DNA from: Aquarana catesbeiana
Taxonomy: Eukaryota; Chordata; Amphibia; Anura; Ranidae
Reading direction: 5' to 3'
NCBI RefSeq assembly: GCF_042186555.1
Contig: NC_133332.1
Location: 238,283,015-238,347,014, forward strand
Length of the DNA: 64,000 bases
The notes beneath the pieces are model-generated. The model was not told the DNA's origin and made no database searches. It saw nothing but the letters and a program-made list of their open reading frames with translations. A program made the translations under genes and the position numbers. This document shows, piece by piece, positions 44,880-55,600 of the stretch (its first letter is position 1; every line of letters begins with the position of its first letter).

Positions 44880-46078
44880 TTCTAGTACCTAAGGCAGGAG
44901 CCTCCTGACCTGTTTCAGTTTGAAGGCATGGAATGTGTTCATATACATCAAGAGGTTCAAGATAGTCCATGCAGACAGCTACAGTACAGTTCAGCAGGAG
45001 GACCAGTTGGAATCATTCGACTACCGACTCTCCAAGTATCTTGAATGGAAAAAGTATTTTTCTAGCATTGCAAGCCTTTCAAGATTTTCAAGGGGTTGAC
45101 AACAAGACAGTAGTAGCCTACATTGCTTAAAAAGGGACACCAAAAGTCTTTTTCTGATATTTGCAACAGGATACCAATGCAAAGACTCCGTCAGACAAGC
45201 GGTTCACAGTGCCATGGAATTCTCTGTTTGATCTTTGTCTCTGGCCAAATTAAATCCTTTATGGCAAGGTCAGTAACAGCTCCCCAATCCAATAAGACTA
45301 CTTTTAATAGCCTGGCTGTGGAATAGGCTACACTAGAGGTCCAGGGATTCTCATCTGAGGTTGTTCAGAACCTGGTGACCAGAAGATCATCCATGAACGC
45401 TACATAGGAGAGGATATGAAAGAAATCTGTTTTGTCTGCTCAGTAAAAGCTTTCTCTCCTGTGTTCCCTGCTCTAGCCAAAATCCTTGACATTACAGTCA
45501 GTGCTATAGGTTGGTCTGGCATACAAATCCATTTAAGGTACAGATCACTACCTTATCTTTTCACAGGCTGCAGATGGGTGCAATAGCCAGTGACTAGATG
45601 ATGCTTCCAGATGACGATCCATATGACCCTGACGGAAATCCTGGTTCCCTCTGTGGGACTTAGGCTTGGATCTGAGAGCACCCTTTTGCTCCAATAGGTT
45701 TCTTTTCCATTGAAGTACCTCACGTAAAACTAGTTCTGACATCAACTACTTCAGACAGATATTGAAGTGGTATCCAATTTCAGAGGGACTACTTCCCAGT
45801 TTTTCTGGAGTTTTCACATGAGAGGCACTGAGTGCACAGCAGGAAGACTTCAGTTTTTTTACACATGGTCAAGTTACTAACATTGTACTTGGTCAAAAGA
45901 GGAAAGTGTACAATCTTTTCATTTAGCCATCAGGCCCTTTAAGAGTCATCCACTCTTGGGTTACCAGGGTGACTAGATTGGCACGCTTTTCTGCTCTGAA
46001 ACAATTGCAAGCCTATTTGACTAGAGGGGTGGCAGCCTTTGGGGCAGTTATGCCAGGATTGCTTGGAAGATATAAGTA
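44880..46078 (+). pseudogene. Decayed DIRS coding remnant
   Basis: Near 45095 a frame reads DNKTVVAYIA followed by a stop and KGTPKV, resembling the DIRS RNase H motif DNATAVAYINRQGGT seen in the intact-looking copy at 56880. The rest is broken into short frames with many stops. Its position before the internal complementary region fits. The domain call rests on this one motif. Confidence 0.35.
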
Positions 46079-46079
46079 A

Positions 46080-46498
46080 GGCTGCTTTCACACTGGGGCG
46101 GTGGGGGCTTCGGCGGTAAAACAGCGCTATTTTTAGCGCTGCTTTACCGTCGATATTGCAGCGGTATTCGTCCGCTAGCGGTGCAGTTTTATCCCCCGCT
46201 GTCGGCCGAAAAAGGGTTAAAACTGCTCATATAACGCGGCTATAGCCGCGGTATAGCCGTGCTGTCCCATTGATTTCAATGGGCAGGAGTGGTTTAGGAG
46301 CGGTGAATACACCGCTCCTTCACCGCTCCAAAGATGCGGCTTGCAGGAGTTTTTTTCTTCTCCTGCCAGAGCACCGCTTCAGTGTGAAAGCCCTCGGGCT
46401 TTCACACTAAACAAACAGCAGCGGCTGTTTTGGGTCGGTTTCCAGGCGGTATTTTTAGCGCAATAATGCCTGCAAACCACCCCAGTGTGAAAGGGCTC
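46080..46498. mobile_element. One or two adjoining MITEs with ggctttcacact ends
   Basis: Left end ggctgctttcacactgggg; right end ccccagtgtgaaagggctc. A perfect hairpin agtgtgaaagccc-tcg-ggctttcacact lies at 46381-46408, so the segment is best read as two elements of the same family placed end to end. The interior is palindromic (agcgctatttttagcgct). Confidence 0.7.
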
Positions 46499-46671
46499 TA
46501 AGGGCTAGCTTGAAGGTCTGGCGCGGTCTTCATTCAACCTCACAAACTAAATATGCGACCAGCAAGTTGGGGACAAGAGAGATCAATTCTTTCTGACTTT
46601 AGCAGCTTTTCTTTGATTGTCAGTATCTCTTTTCATTTGTTCTCTCCCACCCTATATTGGCTATGGTATAT

Positions 46672-46770
46672 CCCGTTGTGTGCTGACGGGAGGATGGACC
46701 AGGAGAATGGAAAATTGTTATCACTTACCGTAATTTTCCTTTCCTAGCCCATCCTCACGTCAGCTCAGGA
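46672..46770 (+). repeat. Internal complementary region of decayed DIRS
   Basis: Its first part complements the outer left end and the following part the outer right end, through aatggaaaattgttatcact. In DIRS elements this region is thought to template closure of the circular DNA intermediate. Confidence 0.7.
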
Positions 46771-46789
46771 CTCCCTCCCTAGTGATCGA

Positions 46790-46938
46790 ACATCTTAGTT
46801 GGAGGAGGGGCTGTCTTTTATATTCAGCTTGGAACATGTGGTCATTGGGGGCTCCAAAGGAGGTGTTAACCCGTTATGTGTTGACATGAGGATGGGCCAG
46901 GAAAGGAAAATTACGGTAAGTGATAACAATTTTCCATT
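46790..46938 (+). repeat. Right inverted terminal repeat of decayed DIRS
   Basis: Reverse complement of the left terminus at 42128-42260, ending ttttccatt. Confidence 0.75.
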
Positions 46939-47284
46939 ATAAAAGCATAGTAGTGGCAAAAAAGCAGCTGTGGGATTAACTAATCTTATTTTTTTTTTTG
47001 TATAATTCTTCTTTAAGGGGGCGTGGCATAGGTGGTATGTCCTATGCCTTCATACTTTAGCTAATAGGTGTCACTCGTTCCCATATGGGCATTTATCAAG
47101 CTTTCTTGAGGCTTTTTTCAGCATTTTAAAAACACAACAAAAACTCATAATTGACACCATCCACTGGACGCCAAAAAGCATTTTGAATAAATGAAAAAAA
47201 AAAAATACTAAAAAATGAAATTGTAAAAAAAATTATTAAAAAAATAAAAATAACGAACTACTGACAGCGTCCACTGCCCTACTG

Positions 47285-48245
47285 ACACAATCCTGAACGT
47301 AATACCCACTACTGTACACTCCGCACTCCTCACTTGCCAATACTACCCACCTCCATACACTCCGCACTCCTCACTTGCACATACTACCCACCTCCATACA
47401 CTCCGCACTCCTCACCTGCACATACTACCCACTTCCATACACTCCGCACTCCACTTCTGCACATAATACCTACCTCCATACACTCCGCACTCCTCTTCTA
47501 CACATAATATCCACCTCTATACACTCTGCACTCCTCTTCTGCACATAATACCCACCTCCATACACTCCGCACTCCTCTTCTGCACATAATACCCACCCCT
47601 ATACATGCCGCTCTCATCTTCTGCACATAATACCTACCTCCTTACACTCTGCACTCCTCTTCTGCACTCCTCTTCTGCACATAATACCCACCTCTATACT
47701 CGCCGCACTCCTCTTCTGCACATAATACCCACCTCTATACACTCTGCACTCCTCTTCTGCACATAATACCCACCCCTATACATGCTGCTCTCCTCTTCTG
47801 CACATAATACCCACCTCCATACACTCCGCACTCCTCTTCTGCACATAATACCCACCTCCATACACTCCGCACTCCTCTTCTGCACATAATACCCACCTCC
47901 ATACACTCTGCACTCCTCTTCTGCACACAATACCCACCTCTATACACTCCGCACTCCTCTTCTGCACATAATATCCACCTGCATACACTCTTCACTCCTC
48001 TTCTGCACATAATACCCACCCCTATACATGCCGCTCTCCTCTTCTGCACATAATACCCATCACCATACACTCCTCTCCCTGCACATACTACCCACTGCTG
48101 TATACTCTGCACTCCTCTCCTGCACATAATACCCACCACCAAACACACCCCACTCCTCTCCTGCACATACTACCCACCACCAAACACACCCCATTCCTCT
48201 CCTGCACATACTACCCACCACCATACACTCCGCACTGTACATACC
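47285..48245. repeat. Minisatellite, ~41-bp unit
   Basis: Over 20 copies of a unit with ctccatacactccgcactcc then tcttctgcacataatacccac. Because 41 is not a multiple of three, the three minus-strand frames all stay open for long stretches and give Cys/Tyr-rich repeat peptides (MCAEEECRVYGGG). These are not genes. Confidence 0.95.
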
Positions 48246-49399
48246 CTATTTAAGTCATCTCAGACTCTATTAAACCACACCCCATGTAGCCACGCCCAAC
48301 ATTTTAGCGCAATTTAAGCTGCTAGGATACTATTTGATTTCCAAGGATGTGCGACAGATGGCAATACCTTGCATATCACCTGGATTCCCTCATCTCTGTA
48401 CCCACAGCACCCCTGTACTTGACAGAATGTACAGTATATGCTGAAATTGACAAAGTATTCCCTTTTTTTCAGATACAGATTGCAATAGAAAGAAGTGTTT
48501 TTTGTCTATGCTCTTCATCACAGCTGTGTTTATCATCGCCTTCGGCTGGTGAGTCTGGTAAAAATATATATGTCTTTGTTAGGGCAATGCTCAGCTGCAA
48601 TCGGTATAAATCTCACCATTAAAATGAGCCTGTGCTTTGCCCATGCAGATTCACTGTAATGCTGACTTTAGCATTTACACTTACTCCCCTTTTTGCTTCT
48701 TTGCCTCTCTGTTTGGCTGCTGGAAGTGAGGAGAGTTAGCCCTGCATAAGCTTAAAGTGGACCTTCAGTCATTTTTTCATCTTTCCATCTATTAAATCTT
48801 CTGCCCTTGTTGTTTTAAACTTTGGATAGTAAAACATTTTTTTTCTGCCAGTAAATACCTTATACAGCCCAACTCCTGTTTCTTGTCTGGTCATTAGCCC
48901 AGGCTCATGACATCATGCACAGCTCTTTCTCTCTCTTGTGAGAGTTTGCCAGGAAGGGAGGGGTGATGAGTCATAAGAGGGCCAATTAGAGCTGCAGAGC
49001 TGGAGGTGTGTGTCTGTGCAAATCCAGGAAGTGAACAGCCAGCAGCTTCAGCTGCCCACAGTTAAAATGGATGCAGCCAGATTTAGTGGAGGGAGATTTC
49101 TGCAGCATATTTAGCAAGTACAGAATTACAGTATATATAAAATAATATGAAAGTGGTTGGAAGGAAGCTTCAGAATGGCAAAGATGTTTTTATCACAAAT
49201 TATGTGAGCAGACTGCAGTTCCTCTTTATCCTCTTCAGGATTTTAAACACAGGACACCTGTAGGCAGGTGCAGTCAGCTTATCATCCACCAGGTGTCTCT
49301 GTTCCCAAAATAGTCTGGAAAGGAGAATTATGTAATTAGATGTTGGGCCCCTTTTAGAGAGAACCTTCCCATAGTGATGTGATGGGCAGAGATAGTGCC
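48246..49399. other. Stretch with no recognised gene
   Basis: Contains a segment beginning aaagtggaccttcagtcat (48753), which looks like another dispersed repeat, but no pairing end was identified. No domain-bearing frame. Confidence 0.4.
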
Positions 49400-49690
49400 C
49401 ATATACACTGAGAAAAATTATAAATGCAACACTTTTGTGTTTGTCCCTATTTATCATGAGCTGAACGCAAAGATCTACAACTTTTTCTATGTACACAAAA
49501 GGCCTATTTCTCTCAAATATTGTTCACAAATCTGTCTAAATCTGCATTAATGAGGATGTCTCTTTTGCCAAGATAATCCATCTACCTCACAGGTGTAGCA
49601 TATACTGATGCTAATTAGACAACATGATTATTGCACAGGTGTGCCTTAGGCTGGCCACAATAAAAGGCCAGTGTGTGTTGCTCAGTGTAT
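49400..49690 (+). mobile_element. Mariner-type non-autonomous element fragment
   Basis: Starts tatacactgagaaaaatta and includes the dispersed vertebrate repeat core with catgagctgaacgcaaagat and caggtgtgccttaggctggc. No transposase. Assignment to Tc1/mariner rests on the recalled family consensus and the cactga end. Confidence 0.5.
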
Positions 49691-49732
49691 AAGCTAGTGC
49701 TGGGTGAAGCCTAGTGAGTTGGGGCATGGGAG

Positions 49733-51406
49733 CAGTGGCGGAACTACCACCATAGCGACCCACGCGGGCACTATGGGGCCTGCAGCCGAGCGGGGCCCGG
49801 TAAGTCGGCGTGCAAGTGAGCGGGCGGTGGGTGAGCTGCCGAGCTGCCTGTCCGCTCGGAGCTTGTATAATCACACTGACTGTGCGAGCGGACAGAGGTG
49901 GGCGGGTGAGAGAATGGACGGGAAGCTGCCAGCTGGGAGGCTCGGTGGGTGGACTGGCCTATCAGCGGGTGACTGAGCAGGGAGATGACATCATCTCTCA
50001 CTGCCCGGCGCCCGCCCTGCGTCCCGGCAGTTCCTCCCTCACTTACTGTGCAGGCAGCAGAGAGATTACATAGTCTCTCTGCTGCCTGACTCAGACTGGG
50101 ACACAGGAAGTGACAATCCCCATTCCCCGCCTTAGCAGGAAAGTGACAATCTGCAACTTGTGGCAGGTAACGTGGCAAGTGGACAATCTGCAATGTGTGG
50201 CAGGTGACTTTGCAAGTGGACAATCCGCAACTTGTGGCAAGTGGACAATCCGCAACTTGTGGCAGGTGACATGGCAAGTGAAAATCCGCAACTTGTGGTA
50301 GGTGACATGGCAAGTGACAATGCAGAACTTGTTGCAGGTGACGTGGCAAGTGGACAATCCACAATGGGTGGCAGGTGACGTGGCAAGTGGACAATTTGCA
50401 ACATGTGGCAGGTGATGTGGCAAGTGACAATCCGAAACTTGTGACAATCCGCAACTTGTGGCTGGTGACGTGGCAAGTGGACAATCCGCAATGGGTGGCA
50501 GGGGACGTGGCAAGTGGACAATTTGCAACGTGTGGCAATCTGCAAATTGTGGCAGGTGACGTGGCAAGTGGACAATCTGCAATGGGTGGCAGGTGACGTG
50601 GCAAGTGGACAATTTGCAACGTGTGGCAGGTGACGTGGCAAGTGACAATCCGCAATGTGTGGCAGGTGACGTGGCAAGTGGACAATCTGCAATGTGTGGT
50701 AGGTAACGTGGCAAGTGGACAATCCGCAGCTTGTGGCAGGTGATGTGGCAAGTGGACAATCAGCAACTTGTAGCAAGTGACAATCCACAATTTGTGGCAG
50801 GTGACGTGGCAAGTGACAATCTGCAACGTGTGACAAGTTACAATCTGCATCTGGTGGCAGGCAACAGTGGCAAGTGACACACTCGGGGCTTCCACTGCTT
50901 CTGCATTATGGTGAGTTAAACTATTTCATTTTATATAACAATGTAATAATAGAAATAATGTGTTTCAATCATCCTGACACCATAACAACCATGGTGCCGT
51001 GATGATTGAAGCGCCAACATCAGCTATTGCCCCGATAAATTGCCCCCCAAAAAAACGTATTTTCTGGCAGTGCCCCTCCCAAGACTAGACTCTGAATCCG
51101 CACCTGGGTTCATCATTGCTGTCTTAATTCTCCCCTATTTGTATTTACACATAAGTTTAATCAAGAACAGAAATTGGTTAGAAGGCATGGAGGTCAGCAA
51201 TGTGTGTCCTTCAGGGGCTGCATACAGTATACTGCATATTTTGTTGTTTGAAATTAATATAAGCTGTTGCCTGGGTACTGTGCCACATGGGTGTGGTAAT
51301 CTGTTGTTCAGTGGCATTCATTCATTTTTTTGTGGAGGGGGCTGTTTGCAGGGGGGCCCATACAACATTTTGCTATGGGGCCCTGTGATCTCTAGTTACG
51401 CCCCTG
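49733..51406. mobile_element. Non-autonomous hAT element with minisatellite and 8-bp target duplication
   Basis: Left end cagtggcggaactacc; right end, in complement, caggggcgtaactaga. The exact duplication catgggag lies at 49725-49732 and 51407-51414. The interior is dominated by the tandem repeat at 50150-50880. No transposase. Confidence 0.9.
50150..50880. repeat. Minisatellite, ~30-36-bp unit
   Basis: More than 20 variable-length units of gacaatccgcaacttgtggc, aggtgacgtggcaagtg. The reverse strand stays open for 374 codons across it, giving a HLPCHLPQVADC-type repeat peptide; this comes from the repeat and is not a gene. Confidence 0.95.
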
Positions 51407-51414
51407 CATGGGAG

Positions 51415-53181
51415 CCAAACAGCCTAGAGCTATGCATATGTAGTCAACTACTGCAAGGGTCCTGCTCTGCGTGGAGAAGTGTATAGTATTCAGTAGGTGC
51501 AGTTGTCCTGTCTCTGATATGATGTAAAGTGAGTCATGAGTGGGATACATAGAACCTAGGGGGGCAGGCCAGAGCCCTGTGAAGTGAGTGCTAATGACCC
51601 TGGAAGAAGGAGAGTAACATCTGGGAGTATGTCCGGCTGGGCAGAGCTATAGAGTGGGACATAGAAAGAGAGACTGGTATACTACAGAAAATCACCTCGT
51701 TAATCTTGGTTTGATAGAGCAGAATTCTACGGATCTAGTATACAGGGAGATGGGTCCCAACACTGTGCTGCTCCCAGGGAGAGGAAAGAGGAGGTGCTAA
51801 GGGAAGATGGCTTATAAGTTATATTTCCTCCCAACTGTCCCAGGTTCGCTGGGACAGTCCCAGGATCTCAAGTAAATCCTAGTGTCCCATGAATCTGGGC
51901 TGAACCTGCAGCAGAGCCCGGTGCTAGAACAAGTTTCGGGACTTGACTCCAATAATCATCCTGCCCAGTGCCCAGCAGCACAATCCCCCCACCTCCACTA
52001 TCCTGCCCACCGGCTCTTCGGCCTGCCAGCTCACCCACCTGCTTTACAGCCTGCAGAATGAGAGAGGAGGTAGGCTAGGTCTGCTCCGCCTCCTCCCCAT
52101 GTTCCCCCTATGCCTGCCCAGGGTTGTCTTTAAGGCAGGGCAAAAGGGGCAGCTGCCCTGGGCACCATCATTTTTGTGGGGCCCAAAGCAACTGCCTCAT
52201 ACTTGCCAACTATGCCAGTTTAAATTCCCTTATCCCTTGAAGTTTTAGTGCCATGCTGTGTCCCGATATCTCAGTATGAAGTTCTGTTACTAATGCTGCC
52301 CAGCTCTGCCCTATTGCCGTGTACAGATGACTCACCTGCAGACCCTGTGTTTACATGTAAATGCATTGCTATGTAAATAGCGGTGGCATTAATATTTAAA
52401 TAGCTGCGGATCGGTTGCATTGATATGTAAATAGAGGCGGCATTCATATGTATATCATGCCCCCCTGAGGTCATATACACCATCACCTCTGCTGACTGTT
52501 GCAAGTTTTAAGGATCATAGAGACCCCAAATGGGGGTAGGTAGCCTAAGACCTACCCCACCACTGGGCTCCTAGGACCTATGGTTCCAGAGATACATGGC
52601 TCCTTACACAGCCTGTCAGAAGCTACATACAGCCAGTTTAAATACAAGCTGGCACACTCAGTTTGCAGCAGACTGAGAGGATGACCTCACAGTGCCTCTC
52701 CTCACTTCTTGTCAGAGGCACTGAGCTCAATGGACAGCTTGGAGTCTTGGACCAATGGTAAAGCACAATTGGAACAACCTATCCAATAAAAATGTGTCAT
52801 AGAAGGGAACATGTGTCTAAAAGACACATACTCCGTTCCAGCCCAGCCCTCTTAATTAGAAGGAAAAAACATGGGTTTATGGGTATACGATTTACCAACA
52901 ATCCCATGTTTTTCCCACACAGTTAAGAGGGAGAATGAGAATCTGCTGCTGTTGCAAAGGTACTGTTTTAATCAAGCTAAATCATATATTATTATGCTAT
53001 ATGTTATAACATAATAATTTATTATTTATTTACTGTGAAATTACTGGTTGGAAGTTATAGCTTCAAACTTCAGTAATGTGTCCGTTAAGCCACCTGCTTG
53101 AGTTCAGTTTTTGAAAAATATAGTAAATTACCTTAAAAACAATATATAATAATTATTTGTATATTACTTATTTATGGTAAT
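51415..53181. other. Stretch with no recognised gene
   Basis: Contains an inverted motif near 51840 (ctgtcccaggttcgctgggacag) and a low-complexity block with repeated atatgtaaatagcgg-like units near 52370-52450. No domain-bearing frame. Confidence 0.4.
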
Positions 53182-53373
53182 TAACCCCTTGCCACCCAGG
53201 CCAATTCTGACACTTCTCTCCTACATGTAAAAATCATCATGTTTTTGCTACAAAATTACTTCGAACCCTCAAACATTATATATAATGTTTCAGCAGACAC
53301 CCTAGGGAATAAAATGGTGATCGTTGCAACTTTTTATATTACACAGTATTTGAGCAGCAATTTTTCAAACGTG
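53182..53373. repeat. Left half of a host MITE split by the DIRS element
   Basis: Begins ttaaccccttgccacccagg and runs to a T-rich point where DIRS starts. The right half continues at 58837-59120. Removing DIRS rejoins gcaatttttcaaacg with a T-run and ggaacgcaactgtttcacga, consistent with one dispersed frog-type repeat. Confidence 0.5.
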
Positions 53374-53386
53374 TTTTTCCAAAACG

Positions 53387-53487
53387 TCTTTCAGGACAGC
53401 ACCCGAGAGATCATGGCTCCTCCTCCCACAGGAAACACCTCCTCAATTAAGTCTTTAATTGGAGTCCTCCACGTTGCCTCGTCAGTT
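53387..53487 (+). repeat. DIRS left inverted terminal repeat
   Basis: Starts ctttcaggacagcacccgag. Pairs with 58695-58795 with only one or two differences (atcatggc against attatggc). Confidence 0.92.
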
Positions 53488-53969
53488 TTTTGTGTTTCCT
53501 CCAGCTGGAGGAACACCTCTGGTGGGGGCCATGATCTCTCAGGGCTTTCCTGGGGAGACAGGTTCTCACCTATTGAGTCTTTTTTGCTGGGAGAGTGATC
53601 CTCCCACTTGCCTCCCGATGGACGGTCCCGTGGGCTCCCTCTCCCTCTTCCATGCTTGGGGAGAGCCTGTACGCCTGGGGGTGTTGCTTCACGTTTTTCC
53701 CAGACAGGCAGTTGTCCTCCGTTCCCTGCTGGATGAGCTGCATTGCGGGATAAGCGGTGGCAGCTGCCATGTTTCTGGTGGCAGAGGAGTGCCTCAGCCA
53801 TGTCCTGTATAGGAAGAAGCAGCACTTCCGGGTTGGCGCGCATATCATTTCTGGCCGCAAAGCGCAGAGGGAGAGGGCAGGGTCACCTGGTGCCTTAATT
53901 CCGGCAGGTCAGCACAGCGGTGTTTTCGAATCTGGAACCGTTTGTTTCGCCACGCGTCCGCAGACAGCT

Positions 53970-55600
53970 ATGGATAGCGATGCAGTGGATAAGGGGGCAA
54001 GCCAAAGTGCCAGCAAGGCTAAGGTAAGGGACTGTGTCCTCTATTACTCTGGGCCGTTTTCTCCTGTGGGGGGTTACTCACCCCCCCTCTCCCCCCACCC
54101 CCCATCTCCCTGGGAATGTATGTTGCAGTGGCTAGTGTTAGCATATCTGCCAAGCAACAGGGGATTTTAGGTGGTGGTGGCTTGCTGGGCACATGGAAGT
54201 AAGATGTTATCTTTCCTAGTGCACCTGGGTGTCTTATCTGTGCTGTGTAGCAGCCTTTTAAGCGTGGTTCCTTGTCTCTTTTCTATTTGTCCAGGCCAAA
54301 GGTTCTGCCCAACCAGTCAAGAAAAGGTGCCCTGTCTGCAAAGAGAAATTAAGCGATGTTTGGACGAAAACACTTTGTGCAGATTGCATTGCAAATCTAG
54401 TCAGGGAGGAGTCTCCATCCATGTGTGGCAATTTGGTTACAACCATAAAGGATAAGCTCCGGGCCATCTTTCAAGCTTTTAGGTCAAACCTAAGAGAGGA
54501 ACCAGGTCCCTCAAGAGATCCTTCAGTTCCGCAGCCATCTTCAGAACCTCAAGGCGGCTCTCAAATAATTTTAGGGGGTCTGATATCCCAGGACACTTCC
54601 CAAGGGTCTGTTTCCCTCCCTCCAGATGAAACAGATTCTGTGAAGGAGGAAATTGAAACAGATGCCGCTTCTAAGTACAAAATGTCGCTAGAGGAGGTTG
54701 GAGAACTCCTGAAAGTAATCCATGCCACTTTGGGGATAGAAGAGGAAAAGAAGGAACTCTCCCTGCATGACCGCATGTATGCTGGTTTAGGGGATTCAAA
54801 AGGCTATTCTATTCCAGTCCATTCAGTTATCACTGATATGATTAAAAAAGAGTGGCTGGAACCTGAGAAAAAGCCATTCTTATCCCGGGCTCACAAGAAA
54901 AGATTTCCATTTGAGGAGAATCCTGATTCTATATGGAACAAGGTTCCAAAATTGGACTCTGCCTTTTCTCAGGTCTCAAAGTCTACAGACCTCGCCTTTG
55001 AGGATATGGGCACTCTGAAGTAGCCCATGAATAAAAGGATGGACCTGCTTCTTAAAAGAACCTGGCAATTGGTGATGAACATTCTAAAACTGGCAATGGC
55101 AACAACCTGTGTTGCAAGGAATTTAGATCACTGGGTTAACCAGCTGAAGGTCTATGTTACAGCGGATTCCTCAAAACAGGAGATTCTAGACTCCTTTACA
55201 ACTGTCTGCAGCAATATCATATATTGCGGATGCTTCTGCAGAATCTATCCGCATGTCAGCCAGGTCAGCAGCTTTAACTAATTCTGCTAGGAGGGCCTTA
55301 TGGCTGAAGACTTGGCCAGGGGATGCTGCATCTGAAAATAGACTGTGTAGTATTCCTTTTGCAGGTGATCTGTTATTTGGCTCGGAGCTAGAGTCCATTC
55401 TTGACCATATGGCAGATAAGAAGAAGTTGTTTCCGGTCAAGAAGAAACGGGTGCAAACCCATAAGCGTTTTTTTCGGCCCCAAAAAGGGCAGCAGGAAGG
55501 AAAAACGCAGGGCAAGAAGAAGCCATGGTCTTCTCAGAAGCCCAATGGTATGAGTGGTGTGCTCTTCAATCCTCCTGCGACCTCCAGAAAATCGCAATGA
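53970..55600 (+). pseudogene. DIRS ORF1 (Gag-like), spliced, with stop and frameshift
   Basis: Exon 1 (53970-54023) encodes MDSDAVDKGASQSASKAK and ends at aag|gtaagg. Exon 2 opens at 54295 in the same phase after a ttctatttgtccag acceptor. It encodes a Cys motif (CPVCKEKL...CADC, about 54331-54390), an acidic Ser-rich middle, then conserved DIRS Gag-type sequence. An amber stop lies at 55021, after which the frame continues. A frame change near 55215 leads to SARSAALTNSARRALWLKTW and IPFAGDLLFGSELESI, then a basic tail ending at 55600. DIRS ORF1 is presumed to bind nucleic acid and form particles. It overlaps the RT frame from 55525. Confidence 0.75.
54024..54294 (+). other. Putative phase-0 spliceosomal intron in DIRS ORF1
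   Basis: The donor gtaagg follows AAG; the acceptor ttctatttgtccag has a good pyrimidine tract. Splicing joins the only start codon with a good context upstream to the open frame of exon 2 without a shift. Without splicing the frame ends in the G/C-rich segment near 54168. Confidence 0.6.

Larger units (their letters stand above)
42128..46938 (+). mobile_element. Decayed DIRS-type retrotransposon (second copy)
   Basis: The left terminal segment (about 42128-42260) is the reverse complement of the right terminal segment (about 46790-46938), sharing blocks such as tggtcattgggggctccaaa and gaacatgtggt. Just inside the right end, 46672-46770 contains the complement of the outer right end (attttcctttcctagcccat) joined to the complement of the outer left end (ggaggatggaccagg). 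This split arrangement is the internal complementary region unique to DIRS elements. The coding region is badly decayed and carries a hAT element, a minisatellite and a MITE. Confidence 0.75.

Noticed and set aside
47694..48166. Cys/Tyr-rich repeat protein on the minus strand
   Set aside because: Generated by a 41-bp tandem repeat; overlapping frames give the same peptide shifted.
49771..50895. A 374-codon reading frame on the minus strand with Cys/His-rich repeats, like a zinc-finger array
   Set aside because: It is the translation of a ~30-36-bp minisatellite; alternate frames are equally open and the Cys-His spacing is not a finger pattern.
53391..53860. Minus-strand frames over the DIRS left terminus
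   Set aside because: They are antisense to the terminal repeat and leader; the coding direction is set by the RT and recombinase motifs.
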